Below the pieces are notes generated by a model. It was not told the origin of the DNA and made no database searches. It saw only the letters and a program-made list of their open reading frames with translations. This document shows positions 10,653 through 20,911 of a stretch of DNA of 64,000 bases, piece by piece. The stretch covers positions 5,270,001-5,334,000 of the forward strand of contig JAWQUS010000030.1 in NCBI GenBank assembly GCA_036365455.1, given 5' to 3'. The translations under genes were made by a program, and so were the position numbers. The first letter of the stretch is position 1. Each line of letters starts with the position of its first letter. The DNA comes from Macrosoma leucophasiata (lineage: Eukaryota; Arthropoda; Insecta; Lepidoptera; Hedylidae).

Positions 10653-10776
10653 AGACACGCCCAGCACCTGCATATAACACTGTATGTGTTAGAAGTTTAA
10701 ATTTTAGTGGCTTTTCCCGAACAAGAAAACTTTGGACTGGTGCACACCACAGTGCACTGCCGACAAAGTGAAAAAA

Positions 10777-11075
10777 AACGTAACTTCTCGACTGTTATCC
10801 CCGAAGGGGTGGGCAGAGGTAAATGCATGCAAACACCCGCGATTTGCCGGTTACGTTTTGGCTCATGTAACAGGTGGCGAGCCTGTTGACATCTCCGGGC
10901 ACATTACTGAACTTCGAGGTACTAGGCATCTTCCAGAAAATGGAAACATCCAAATATAACTAGAGTAAAAGAGTTTTACACCCTTATCTCTAAGAGCGCC
11001 CGGCCTGGAAATCAAACCCAGGATACCAGTGTAGTAGTAGTGACCTGCTACCACTAGGCAACTGAGGCAATGAAA
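10777..11075 (-). mobile_element. Family C tRNA-derived SINE with 15-bp target duplication
   Basis: Read on the minus strand from about 11070: TGCCTCAGTTGCCTAGTGG (Pol III box A region), then CTGGGTTTGATTTCC (box B, slightly mutated), ending near CCCCTTCGGGGATAACAG. GACAAAGTGAAAAAA is present at 10762-10776 and 11076-11090. Confidence 0.85.
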
Positions 11076-11179
11076 GACAAAGTGAAAAAACAGTAAACAT
11101 TCATAAATGTTCAGGGCAAAATAAGTTCCTTCCTTTCCTTTCCGGTTCTTGTGTTACGTTTTTTTTTTACTATTTTTAA

Positions 11180-11212
11180 TGTTATTTGGAAGTGGCAAAC
11201 AAGCATGCAGTT
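11180..11212 (-). mobile_element. Family A tail fragment
   Basis: Only TGTTATTTGGAAGTGGCAAA and CAAGCATGCAGTT, the last 30-odd bp of the family read in reverse. Extreme 5' truncation. Confidence 0.6.
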
Positions 11213-11450
11213 CTATCTATCTAATTTACTTAATTATCTGTTTTACTTTTATTTTATGTAATAAGTAATTATTCACTTTAAGTTATTATTGACTTCTAAG
11301 GTCTATTCAAAACAGTTGTAAAATTTTACTCGAAAAAAACATATTTTCGTTCTTTCTTTCTCCCTTTACTACCTTTACTCTTATTTCTAACTGATATTTT
11401 TGCAGATTACAACACTAAAACTGCAGTTTACCATTTTGTCAACGGTTATG

Positions 11451-11854
11451 AAAATGTGTGAAGCTCGGGCCTGCACTTTGTACACTATATTGAGAGAAAA
11501 AGTATAAAACACTAAATCATTTTCAGCTATACAAATCGTTTATTATACATTCAATTAGGTGCCGTAAGTAATCACATATTACGAAAATTATATATCCAAG
11601 TGTAAACAGATTACTTTGAGATGACAGGTCCCACATTATTGCTACTTTTCGCCACCATGGGCGCTGCGATCGATTACATTACCCCCACCTAGTACTTCGC
11701 ACGGTAACGTTCTATAACGTTCTTGTTTTTGAAATAACTTACGGCACCTAATTGCTGTACAATAAACGATTTGTATAGCTGAAAATGATTTAGTGTTTTA
11801 TACTTTTTCTCTCAATATAGTGTACAAAGTGCAGGCCCGAGCTTCACACATTTT
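11451..11854. mobile_element. 404-bp foldback MITE with about 118-bp terminal inverted repeats
   Basis: The left arm (11451-11569) and right arm (11737-11854) are reverse complements over nearly their whole length, with only a small divergence around TTATACATTCAATT versus TTGTACAGCAATT. The central 167 bp has no open frame and includes GATCGATTACATTACCCCC. Terminal bases are AAAATGTGTGAAGC. I see no convincing target duplication: flanks are TTATG and GAACG. The long near-identical arms imply a fairly recent origin or gene conversion between arms. Superfamily unknown. Confidence 0.8.
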
Positions 11855-12224
11855 GGAACGTCTCCTTTCACCAATGAAAATCAAAAGTTTGTGATAAATT
11901 ATCCCCCTAAAATAAATATGGAAGTTTGTTTGTAAATATACAAGGCGAAAATATATTTGATTGTAATAACACGATGAAAGAGCCGAAATCTAATCTAATA
12001 ATAAATTATACATAAGGTATCATAGAATAATCATTCTGAAAGTTTAAATTCGCTTCTTTTCACAAACATATAATATTTATTGTAACTAAACTCCAAAACT
12101 TCCAAATCAAACCCCAAACACTCGTTACTTGAAAATTGTTTATTTTTCAACCATTTAGAAACTTAAAGCCAGTCAATTACGTTAACGAGTGGCTCGGAGA
12201 CAACACAATAGTGTATCATATTAC

Positions 12225-12640
12225 TGAATATCAATTTACAAGCCAGATTCAAGATAGACTGTATCCGAAGGATCTCCGATAGCCGCTGAGTATACGGCGG
12301 AACTTCCTTTGTGTGTGTCAACTGTCAACTGTCAATACACACGCGCACAACCGTCAATACACACGCGCAAACGTTGATTGGATTATAGGTACAGTACATC
12401 TAAGCAGACATGACCTGTTTCTGTGTGGGCGTAGATTGATCGTTACTCAGGGATTGCGTTTAGATGTGTTTATGTTTACTAATTAAATATCCGTTACTTT
12501 TGTTAACAAGTCGAAATTTGCAGATACTACAAGACTTCCCATAACTGGTGGAGTAGACAGAAAGAACCATCAAATTTGCCTGCTACTGCTCATCTATATT
12601 CTACATCATCTTATTCAAAGCAGTGGTTTCGAAGCATGTA
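12225..12640. repeat. Segmental duplication copy 1
   Basis: Aligns in order with 13043-13475: AAGCCAGATTCAAGATAGAC / AAGCCAGATTGAGGATAGAC, GTATACGGCGGAACTTC, GGTACAGTACATCTAA, CTGTGTGGGCGTAGAT and ATCAAATTTGCCTGCTACTG. Contains an extra local duplication of CAATACACACGCGCA. No protein family recognised. Confidence 0.85.
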
Positions 12641-12739
12641 AGTAAGAGGCATTAGAATTATAGTATTGGATCTTTAGGACGACGCATATATTCGGGGTAA
12701 ATAGTAATCTGAGGACATTTATTTCTATTTAATTTTTTG

Positions 12740-13034
12740 TTATGTAATAGAAGTGGCAAACAAGCATGCAGTCAGTTCGCATTGATGTTAAGTTATGACT
12801 GCAGCCTCAGAGCGAGCAGAGCGACACCCACACAAAGACCAATGTCAAAATGAAGATACGTTACCACTCCTGAGGCCTAAGGTGTTATGCCTCTATGCCG
12901 GAAATTACAAGGCCATACCTTACAATCTGACCGGAACACGATAGTGCTGAACACTGCCATTTAACGGCAAGTATATTAGGTAATGCGGTGGTGTCTACGC
13001 CTGCGAGCTTCATCACTGGAGCTCTACCACCAGT
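12740..13034 (-). mobile_element. Family A element, near full length
   Basis: ATGTAATAGAAGTGGCAAAC at the tail end and GGAGCTCTACCACCAGT at the head end. It lies between the two copies of the 420-bp duplication. The other unit has no A copy at the equivalent place, so it was inserted after the duplication or marks its boundary. Confidence 0.85.
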
Positions 13035-13042
13035 AAAACTGG

Positions 13043-13475
13043 ATATCAATTATATTATAAGCCAGATTGAGGATAGACTGTATCTAAAGGATTCTTATAG
13101 CTGCGAAGTATACGGCGGAACTTCTTTTATGTGTCAACCGTCAATACACACTCGCAAACTTATCGATGTTGATTGGAGTACAGGTACAGTACATCTAAAA
13201 TGACATGGTCTTTTCCTGTGTGGGCGTAGATCGAGCATTGCACGAAAATTGCGTATGTTTACTTAATAAAAATTCGTTATTTTGTTTAGCGACTCGGATG
13301 CTTTACATCACTTCAGCTACTGCATAAGATTTCTTATGAGAAGGGGAAGACAGCATGTATGAATCATCAAATTTGCCTGCTACTGCTCATCTATATTCTA
13401 ACTCACCCTATGGTGTACCAGTAGAATCCATATATCCACGTATACCAGTGGTCTCGAAGTCTTGAAAAAATAATT
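13043..13475. repeat. Segmental duplication copy 2
   Basis: Partner of 12225-12640 at about 815 bp spacing, with multiple substitutions and indels. It abuts the minisatellite about 105 bp downstream. Confidence 0.85.
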
Positions 13476-13579
13476 TTGTATTTGTGTATCTACACAGGGT
13501 AGGCAGAGATTATGGAGCGCCAGATATCCCGGTTATAAAAATAAATTTTATAACATTTTCGCTGTTAGCAAAACATTGA

Positions 13580-15716
13580 TCGACATCCGGGACGCTGGGC
13601 GTCGGGACGCTAAGCGTCGGGACGCTCGGACGTCGAGACGCTGGGCGTCGGGACGCTGGGCGTCGAGACGCTCGACGTCGGGATGTTGGGCATCGGGATG
13701 CTGGGCGTCAGGACGCTGGGCCTCGAGACGCTCGACGTCGGGACGCTGGGCGTCGAGACGCTCGACGTCGGGACGCTTGACGTCAGGACGCTCGACGTCG
13801 GGACGCTGGGCGTCGGGACGCTGGGCGTCGGGACGCTGGGCGTCGAGACGCTCGACGTCGGGACGCTGGGCGTCGGGGCGCTGGGCGTCGAGACGCTTGA
13901 CGTCAGGACGCTCGACGTCGGGACGCTGGGCGTCGGGACGATGGGCGTCGGGACGCTGGGCGTCGGGATGCTGGGCGTCGGGACGCTAGGCGTCGAGATG
14001 CTCGACGTCGGGACGCTGGGCGTCGGGGCGCTGGGCGTCGAGACGTTATGCGTCGGGGCGCTGGGCATCGAGACGCTCGACGTCGGGACGCTTGACGTCA
14101 GGACGCTCGACGTCGGGACGCTGGGCGTCGGGACGCTGGGCGTCGGGACGCTGGGCGTCGAGACGCTCGACGTCGGGACGCTGGGCGTCGGGACGCTGGG
14201 CGTCGGGACGCTGGGCGTCGAGACGCTCGACGTCGGGACGCTGGGCGTCGGGATGCTGGGCGTCGAGACGTTGGACGTCGGGACGCTGGGCGTCGGGGCG
14301 CGGGACGTCGAGATGCTTGAAGTAGAGACGCTCCAAGTAGAGACGCTCCACGTCGGGACTCTGGGCGTCGTGACGCTGGGCGTCGGGACACTCGACGTCG
14401 TGAGGCTCGACGCTGGGCGGCGGGAAGCTGGGCGCCGGGATGCTGGGCGTCGGGACGCTAGGCGCCGGGACGTTGAGGACGCTAGGCGCCGGGACGTTGG
14501 GGACGCTAGGCGTCGGGACGCTGGGCGTCGGGATGCTAGGCGTCGAGACGCCCGCTGTCGGGACGCTGGACGTCTGGACGCTGGGCGTCGGGATGCTGAG
14601 CGTTGGGACGCTGGGCGTCGGGATGCTGGGCGTCGGGACGCTGGTCATCGGGACACTGGGTGCCGGGACGTTGGGCGTCGAGCCGCTAGGCGTCGGGTCG
14701 CTGGTCGTCGGGACGCTCGACGTTGGGACCCTGGGCGCCGACACGCCCGCTGTCGGGACTTTCAATATACACGTATTAGAATCTCAAACCTCCACAATAT
14801 TTCCATAAATGCTCGAAGTACAGTCGGGACACTTGACCTCGGGAGGCTTGACGCTGGGCGGCGGGAAGCTGGGCGTCGGGACGCTGGGCGTCGGGATGCT
14901 GGACGTCGGGACGCTAGGCGCCGGGACGTTGGGCGTCGAACCGCTAGGCGTCGGGACGCTCGACGTTGGGACCCTGGGCGTCGAGACGCCCGCTGTCGAG
15001 ACGTTGGGTGTCGGGACACTCGACGCGGGGACGCTTGTCGTCGGGACGCTGGGCGTCGGGATGCTGAGCGTTGGGACGCTAGGCGTCGGGAAGCTGGGCG
15101 TCGGGTCGCTGGGCGTCGGGATGTTTAGCGTCGGGATGCTCGACGTCGGGACGATCGACGTCGGGACACTGGGCGTCGAGACTTTCGACGTCGGGACGCT
15201 GGGGGACGCTAGGCGTCGGGACGCGGGACGTCGAGATGCTCGAAGTAGAGACGCTCCACGTTGGGACGCTGGGCGTCGAGACGCAGAGTGTTGGGACGCC
15301 GGGCGTCGAGACGCTCGGCGTCTAGACGCTGGACGTCGAGAAGCACTGGGCGTCGGGGCGCTGGGCGTCGAGATGCTCGACGTTGGGACGCTGGAAGTCG
15401 GGATGCTGGGCGTCGGGACGCTGGGCTTCGGGACCCTAGGCATCGAGACGTTCCACGTCGAAGCGCTGGGCGTCGGGGCGCTGGGCGTCGAGATGCTGGG
15501 TGTTGGGACGCTGGGCGTCGAAACGCTCAGCGTCTAGACGCTCGACGTCGGGAAGCGCTGGGCGTCAAGATACTCGACGTCGGGACGCTGGGAGTCGGGA
15601 TGCTGGGCGTCGAGACGCTGGGCTTCGGGACCCTGGGCGTCATGACGTTCCACGTCGAAGCGCTGGGCGTCGGGGCGCTGGGCGTCGGGACGCTTGACGT
15701 CGGAACGCCCAGCGTG
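13580..15716. repeat. GC-rich minisatellite, 15-bp unit, about 140 units
   Basis: Dominant units are GGGACGCTGGGCGTC and GAGACGCTCGACGTC, with point variants such as GGATGCTGGG and GACGCTTGACGTC. The second unit type contains the palindrome GACGTC. Because 15 is divisible by 3, long frames open on both strands; they encode only 5-residue loops (TLGVG, RRDAG, TPSVP, RRPAS) and are not genes. Order decays toward the 3' end, where units such as CGAAGTAGAGACGCTCC appear and the 15-bp register slips. It contains longer internal duplications and one non-repeat insert at 14763-14810. Many CpG sites in an otherwise CpG-poor region. Confidence 0.97.
14763..14810. repeat. 48-bp insert inside the minisatellite, identical to 10146-10193
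   Basis: Interrupts the array between CCCGCTGTCGGGACTTT and GCTCGAAGTACAGTCGGGAC. Same orientation as the upstream copy and no mismatch over 48 bp. Confidence 0.95.
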
Positions 15717-16097
15717 GAATAGTGGCTTTGTGACATTGGGCAGCGCTTTTGGATACACATTTTCGTTAATTTTAGATCATTAACACTTTTGGGTAGCTAA
15801 AACAATCTACTTTGCAAGTTGACTAATGCTCCTCTGTACACGACATTAGACGTATGGCCATCGGGGATACACACAGGCTGCTAGGATTGCGGCTAGGATT
15901 AAACTTCTATGCATAATGTTTTTCATAGAAAATTATTATGAAGTTTTGTATAATAATAATAATTAGTATAAAGTTTCAGTCAATTAGTGCTTTTAATAGA
16001 GAAGGAAAGACAAAAGATAGATCTATGCATAATATAGGCACTCCGTAAGAGCCGGCAAAAGAGAAAAATTTAATATTAACGTTGTGCATTTTTACCC
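15717..16097. other. Unassigned AT-rich interval
   Basis: Immediate 3' flank of the minisatellite; no gene or repeat recognised. Composition switches abruptly from GC-rich to AT-rich at about 15720. Confidence 0.5.
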
Positions 16098-16265
16098 ACT
16101 AATGCCACCTACACCATCACCATCATCATAATTACATCCGAAAGACATGCATCCCTCTCCGCTGGACAAAGCCTTTCCCGAAGATGCTCCTAAAAGTGTT
16201 GTGCGTCATAAGGAAAGAATATGCCATAATTGCCACGCTTGGCATGCTGAATGGCGATCGAAGCG
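16098..16265 (+). mobile_element. Family F (RTE-like 3' end) fragment
   Basis: Opens with CATCACCATCATCATAATTA, then ACATCCGAAAGACATGCATC, CCGCTGGACAAAGCC and ATATGCCATAATTGCCACGC. This is the CATCATCAT end followed by the complement of the CxAQQW-type tail of lepidopteran RTE elements. The short frames here are by-products. Confidence 0.7.
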
Positions 16266-16317
16266 GCGATTGCTTTATGCCGGGAAACTGCTATGCGGTA
16301 TGCTTTATGTTACCTAC

Positions 16318-17046
16318 TTACAGAGAAAAAACCGACCAAGTGCGAGTCGAACTCGTGCAAAAAAATACGTTTACTGTATGCCCTCTTGGACCCCTTAATA
16401 TTTTCATTTTCTTATTTTTAATAATTAATTTTGTCTTTATAGCGGTAACAGAAATATATAAAATGTTAGCTTTCTAGCTCTCTATCACTATTTATGAGAG
16501 GTACAGCCTGGTGACAGACAGACGGATGGGCGGACAGACAGACAGACAGCGGAGAATTAGTAATCCGTAGGGTCCGTTTTTACCTTTTAGGTACGAAATC
16601 CCCTAAAAGATAGAAGATAGATACAGAATAGTTAAAAATATTAGATATGATTCTTTAAATTGTCATAACTTTTTTATTTCTGAGTCGATTGACACGAAAC
16701 AAACACCAAATATTTAGTAAAACTTACCACAATATATTAATGAAACTGCAAATCGGATAAGTTATTTCTGAAATTAGCGTACCCAAACACACAGACAAAC
16801 AGACATTTTTCCGAGATAAAAAGTACCCAGTGTTGTGCGCCAAAGGTTAAAGTATAATTATATCAAGTTTCATCGTAATCGGACCAGTAGATTTTGTGTG
16901 ATGCTTGAACAAACAGACAGACAGACAAAAATTTTCTAATCACATATTTGTGTTCGGTATCGATCTAGTAACATCCCCTGGTATTTTTTTATATTTTCAA
17001 TGTACAAAATTCACGCTTCTACAGTTTTATTAGAAGTATAGATATC
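16318..17046 (-). mobile_element. Family G composite repeat, copy 1
   Basis: Ordered landmarks on the plus strand: CCGACCAAGTGCGAGTCGAA, TAGCGGTAACAGAAATATAT, CAGCCTGGTGACAGACAG, GGGTCCGTTTTTACC, then two CAGACAGACAGA-rich segments, and CACATATTTGTGTTCGGTAT to the right end TTATTAGAAGTATAGA. The same order recurs at 19655-20315 and, inverted, at 52610-53310. The CAAGTGCGAGTCG...CCGTTTTTACC part matches a very common lepidopteran interspersed repeat. The TCTATACTT...right end looks like a Helitron 5' end on the minus strand. Confidence 0.75.
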
Positions 17047-17782
17047 AATTAACAAACCATGTTGAAGATAGATGTATCCGAATGTGTTTATCCTTTAAGC
17101 ACCAACACTCCGATTCAGCAATTCCTAAGCGCGAGCCTGACTTTGATTGATAATAATTTACTACTCAAAATAATTTCCAGTAAAAGAAGACCAATAAACA
17201 AACCCTTCTTCTGATACTCCAAGTAAGGGCAGAATTTACCTCCACGTTATTTCTTTGCAGCTCCTCAAAGTTGCCTTCATCACATTCGACAAGTGAAGGA
17301 ACCGCCAATTAGGTACCTCCGTCAAAGGAGCAATTATTCGGACCCATCGCAATTAAATTTGCTCAATAAATAAATAAGCTTTCATTGCATCAAAATTACT
17401 ACCGTACATCAGATTGTGTTGCCACCCTACTTATAGCTGAAGCAGTTTGAATTACACGACATTGCACCTTATGAATTACGACTTAAGGCGGTATTATGTT
17501 TTGAGGACGGCAAAGGCAGTTTTTCGGAATATAAATCGAGTGTTGGCATATGAATACGCCGAGAGAATACAATGCGGTGTCCACACTGTCGAGCTGACGC
17601 CCGTAAATCCGCAACTTCTTTATCTGCCGTATCTTTAGCTAATAGCTCTTGGTTTAGTGGGCTTTTGTTGCTCAAACGCGATAGTGAAACAGGTAGGCTT
17701 GGATTCTGTCTAATAGCTTATACGTGTCTATAAATAGACGCAGACAGCTTAGAAACTTTTTAAATTTTCTTAGATTTAGCAA
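17047..17782. other. Unassigned interval
   Basis: No gene recognised. Two overlapping short frames at about 17447-17675 on opposite strands have no recognisable motifs. Confidence 0.5.
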
Positions 17783-18183
17783 TCTAATGTATAAAATTCT
17801 CGTGTCTCAGTGTTTTTAACAATACTCATCTGACGCTGCTGGACCGATCATTATGAAATTTTGTGTATATATCCGGATGTTCGGCGTTGTCGAGGCCGAC
17901 CTCGAAAGCGCTGGCGAGATGACCTCGACCGCTTTGAACCAGACTGGCTTGAGGTTGCGAAACACCGCGATAGGTGGAAAAAATTAGGGGAGGCTTTTGC
18001 CCAGCAGTGGGACAATTGAGGCAATTAAAAAAAATCGGTAGGTTTGAGAATCACGAGAATCGGTTGTCTAGTTTTTATATCCCTAAATGGTAAAGCTGAA
18101 TCTCACCAATTTTTTTTTTCGATTTTTTGGGCTTTTCATTTTTTATATCTCTAAGGCGATACGAAGTTCGTCGGGGCAGCTAG
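17783..18183 (+). mobile_element. Non-autonomous Helitron carrying a LINE fragment
   Basis: 5' end TCTAATGTATAAAATTCTCG, followed by the usual GACCGATCATTATGAAATTT block, and 3' end GAAGTTCGTCGGGGCAGCTAG closing in CTAG. The interior is split by a captured or inserted LINE ORF2 tail (17873-18019) followed by AATTAAAAAAAA. Helitron replicase is absent. Confidence 0.75.
17873..18019 (+). pseudogene. LINE ORF2 C-terminal fragment (RTE-like)
   Basis: The last 43 codons before the TGA at 18017-18019 read RGRPRKRWRDDLDRF, EPDWLEVAKHRDRWKKLGEA and FAQQWDN. The GRPxxRWxDDL...W...LGEAxxQQW pattern is the conserved C-terminus of lepidopteran RTE-type ORF2 proteins. The frame is open upstream to about 17873 (PDVRRC), where Helitron sequence begins. 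A short A-rich tail follows, so this is most simply a heavily 5'-truncated LINE insertion into the Helitron rather than gene capture. Confidence 0.85.
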
Positions 18184-19223
18184 CAGCTATTAATACATTT
18201 TTTTAATTATCTAAATTTAATTCGGGTTGTCGTCCACTGAAGGATATGTCGCCCGAACGTAAAAAAATATTGACATTAATTATTTAAAACTGCCTCAGAA
18301 GTCTAGTGGTCGTGATGATTTGACGTGATGGACTTCAACCGATTCCCATGCCTGAATACACACACAAAATGTCATAATAATCGGTCAAGCCGTCGTAGAA
18401 GGATTATTACAAACACTGTGACACTAGAATTTCATATTACCTGGCATTGATCTCAGAACTTTCAATTTCTAATTAACAACCACTCACTCCGACTAATCCA
18501 TACAAACACCGCAAATTAATTTGGAGCACATAGTGATGTCTGTACACTGTATCGATAATAATCAGGAAAGTACAGTTAGCACTATCACAAGCCCAACATT
18601 TCCCTGCCATCAGAGATTTTAATAGGTCGCCCGCTCTGCATTAATTAACACGTACGAACGCCGTACGTCCGCTATAAATCTCTCGACGTCGACATGTCGA
18701 TATGTCGATAGTGGTTGCGCTGCCGGCCGGAACGCACTACTTATAATTGCATGATGTCTCAAAGCGATATTTTAGCTAACTGTGATTCGGACTAATATAG
18801 ATCGCCTAAGTTTGAGGTATTTATTGACTGAACTTGGTATGCTAACTACGTCTCTGGAGACAGAACTGTATTGAAAGAGCTCGAGTGCATTAGCTAGTCC
18901 GTTTGTTTGTGGATATTGAATGACTGTAATAGGCACATGGTTCAATATCAAAATAATCAAAAGCAACGCATCTTTGCTGAGACCATTCATTTCTTTATAT
19001 TATGATAACTGAAAGTAACCTACTGTGAAACAGCCGAATCGTTAGTTATAAATAAAAAACATTGTACAGATATACCTACAATATTTTTATACCATACATT
19101 TTGTAAATGTCAACCCGACGTTTAATAAATTAAAAATCAAGGTATTTTTTTTTTGTTGCTATATTTTTTGATGTAAATTCTTACATATATTTTTGTGCAT
19201 AAATGTATTTTTTTATGTCATGA
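18184..19223. other. Unassigned interval
   Basis: Mostly AT-rich. A CG-rich pocket at about 18645-18735 contains CTCGACGTCGACATGTCGAT, a cluster of near-palindromic TCGA motifs. Around 18295-18415 there are TCTAGTGGTCG and AATCGGTCAAGCCGTCGTAG, probably decayed SINE or Helitron sequence. No gene seen. Confidence 0.5.
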
Positions 19224-19545
19224 CTAGCTGTGCCCGCAACTTCGTCCACGTGAGAAAAAATATGATTGTTCAGTATCTACCCAGACGAATTCGTGAGCGC
19301 AGCTAGTATAAAAGTAGCCTAAGTCACTCCTTATTACATCAGCTATCTGCCAGTGAAAGTCCCGTCAAAATCGGTAAAGCCGTTCCCAAGATTATCCCCG
19401 CCAAACAGACAGACAGACAAAAATTGTAAAAAATGTTGTTTTGGTATATGTACCGTGTATACATACATATGCATTTAGTAAAAAGCGGTTATAATTTAAT
19501 ATTACAAACAGACACTCCAATTTTATTTATTTGTATAGATATAGA
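19224..19545 (-). mobile_element. Non-autonomous Helitron, CACAGCTAG type
   Basis: Reverse orientation. The left end CTAGCTGTGCCCGCAACTTC and CGAATTCGTGAGCGCAGCTAG form the long hairpin found at the 3' end of this family. It continues through TTTCACTGGCAG (reverse) and AAACAGACAGACAGAC to TTATTTGTATAGATATAGA at its 5' side. Confidence 0.8.
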
Positions 19546-19654
19546 TGTATAGATTTATTATGGAAAGGTAATATACAACATAAGACCTAAAAATTCTGTA
19601 AAAATTTTAATCGTCTACTTGCTACCTTTATTTTTATCGAGCAAAAAATATACG

Positions 19655-20315
19655 TAAAAAAATACGTTTATTGTATGCCCCCTTGGACCCCTTAACATTT
19701 TCAGTTTCTTATTTTTAGTAATTAATTTTCTCTTTATAGCGGTATCAGAAATACATAATTTGTGAAAATGTTAGCTTTCTAGCTATCACTATTTATGAGA
19801 TACAGCCTGGTGACAGACGGACGGACAGACAGACAGCGGAGGATTAGTTATCCGTAGGGTCCGTTTTTAACTTTTAGGTACGAAACCCCCTAAAAGATAG
19901 AACTAAGATACAGAATAGCTTTAAAATATTCGATACGATTTAAATTGACATAACTTTTTTATTTCTGAACCGATTCACATGAAAAGTTAATGTTAAGTGA
20001 AACTTACCACAATATAGCCGGTTCTGATATTAGCGTGCACAAACACACAGACAAACAGATATTTTTCCGGGATAAAAAGTACCTAGTGTTGTGCGTCATA
20101 GGTTATAAGTATAATCATACCAAGTTTCATTGTAATCGGACTGGTAGTTTTTATGTGATACTTGAACAAACAGACAGACAGAAAGACAAAAGAAATTCTA
20201 ATCACATATTTGTGTTCGGTATAGATCTAATAACATCCCCATGTATTTATTTTTTCAATATTTTTAATGTACAGAATTTACACTTCTACAGATTTATTAT
20301 AAGTATAGACAGATG
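19655..20315 (-). mobile_element. Family G composite repeat, copy 2
   Basis: Same landmark order as 16318-17046, but it lacks the extreme left CAAGTGCGAGTCG segment and has a deletion near CACAATATAGCCGG. It ends at TTATTATAAGTATAGA. Confidence 0.75.
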
Positions 20316-20390
20316 ATTGCAAACAAACCTTAAGTTCAAACCATGATGTGGTCAGTAAATACCTACCGCACCCATAATCACACAAAAATC

Positions 20391-20446
20391 AAACCCCTGA
20401 GGCCTAATTTGTCGTGTCTCTGTGATAGTTATTACGGGGCCATGAT
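20391..20446 (-). mobile_element. Family A internal fragment
   Basis: CCCTGAGGCCTAATTTGTCG and GTTATTACGGGGCCATG correspond to the middle of the family in reverse. Confidence 0.55.
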
Positions 20447-20494
20447 TCTTATATACAAATCCAATATATTTAATTTATCAAATTTAAATTAAGT

Positions 20495-20802
20495 AACTTC
20501 ACGCCTGTAATCCCCGAAGGGGTAGGCAGAGATAAATGCATGCATTCAAGCATACATGCAAACACCCACGATTCGCCGGTTACGTTTTGGCCCATGTAAC
20601 AGGTGGCGAGCCTGTTGACATCTCCGGGCACATTACCAAACTTCGAGGTACTGGGAAATTTCCAGAAAATGGAAAAATCCCAATAGAACCACAGATAAAG
20701 GACTTTACACCATTATCTCTGATAACCCACGACCCGGGAATCGAACCCAGGACCTCAGCGTAGTAGTAGTGGCCTGCTACCACTAGGCTACCGAGGCAGT
20801 TA
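20495..20802 (-). mobile_element. Family C tRNA-derived SINE, well preserved
   Basis: Minus strand: CTGCCTCGGTAGCCTAGTGG (box A TAGCCTAGTGG), CTGGGTTCGATTCCCGGG (box B GGTTCGATTCC), body AAATTTCCCAGTACCTCGAA, 3' end CCCCTTCGGGGATTACAGGC. AAATTAAGT is repeated at 20486-20494 and 20803-20811. Both Pol III boxes are near consensus, so this copy could be transcribed. Confidence 0.9.
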
Positions 20803-20871
20803 AAATTAAGTGCAGTTTTAAAAGTCTTACGTAATTAAAATCATGTCTAGTCATCGTAGTCAATCATATCT

Positions 20872-20911
20872 GAACTGCATGCTTGTTTGCCACCAACGTA
20901 ACAAAAAAAAC
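20872..20911 (+). mobile_element. Family A tail fragment
   Basis: TGAACTGCATGCTTGTTTGC, CACCAACGTAAC, then an A tract. Only the 3' end is present. Confidence 0.65.

Noticed and set aside
13580..15716. CRISPR-like array.
   Set aside because: Units are contiguous 15-mers without spacers, there are no cas-like genes, and the genome is clearly eukaryotic.
13576..15760. Very long open frames on both strands, up to 481 codons, with pentapeptide repeats (TLGVG, RRDAG, TPSVP).
   Set aside because: A 15-bp tandem repeat is frame-preserving, so stops are excluded in several frames at once on both strands. There is no non-repeat domain, signal peptide or splice context, and the peptide changes frame with each slip.
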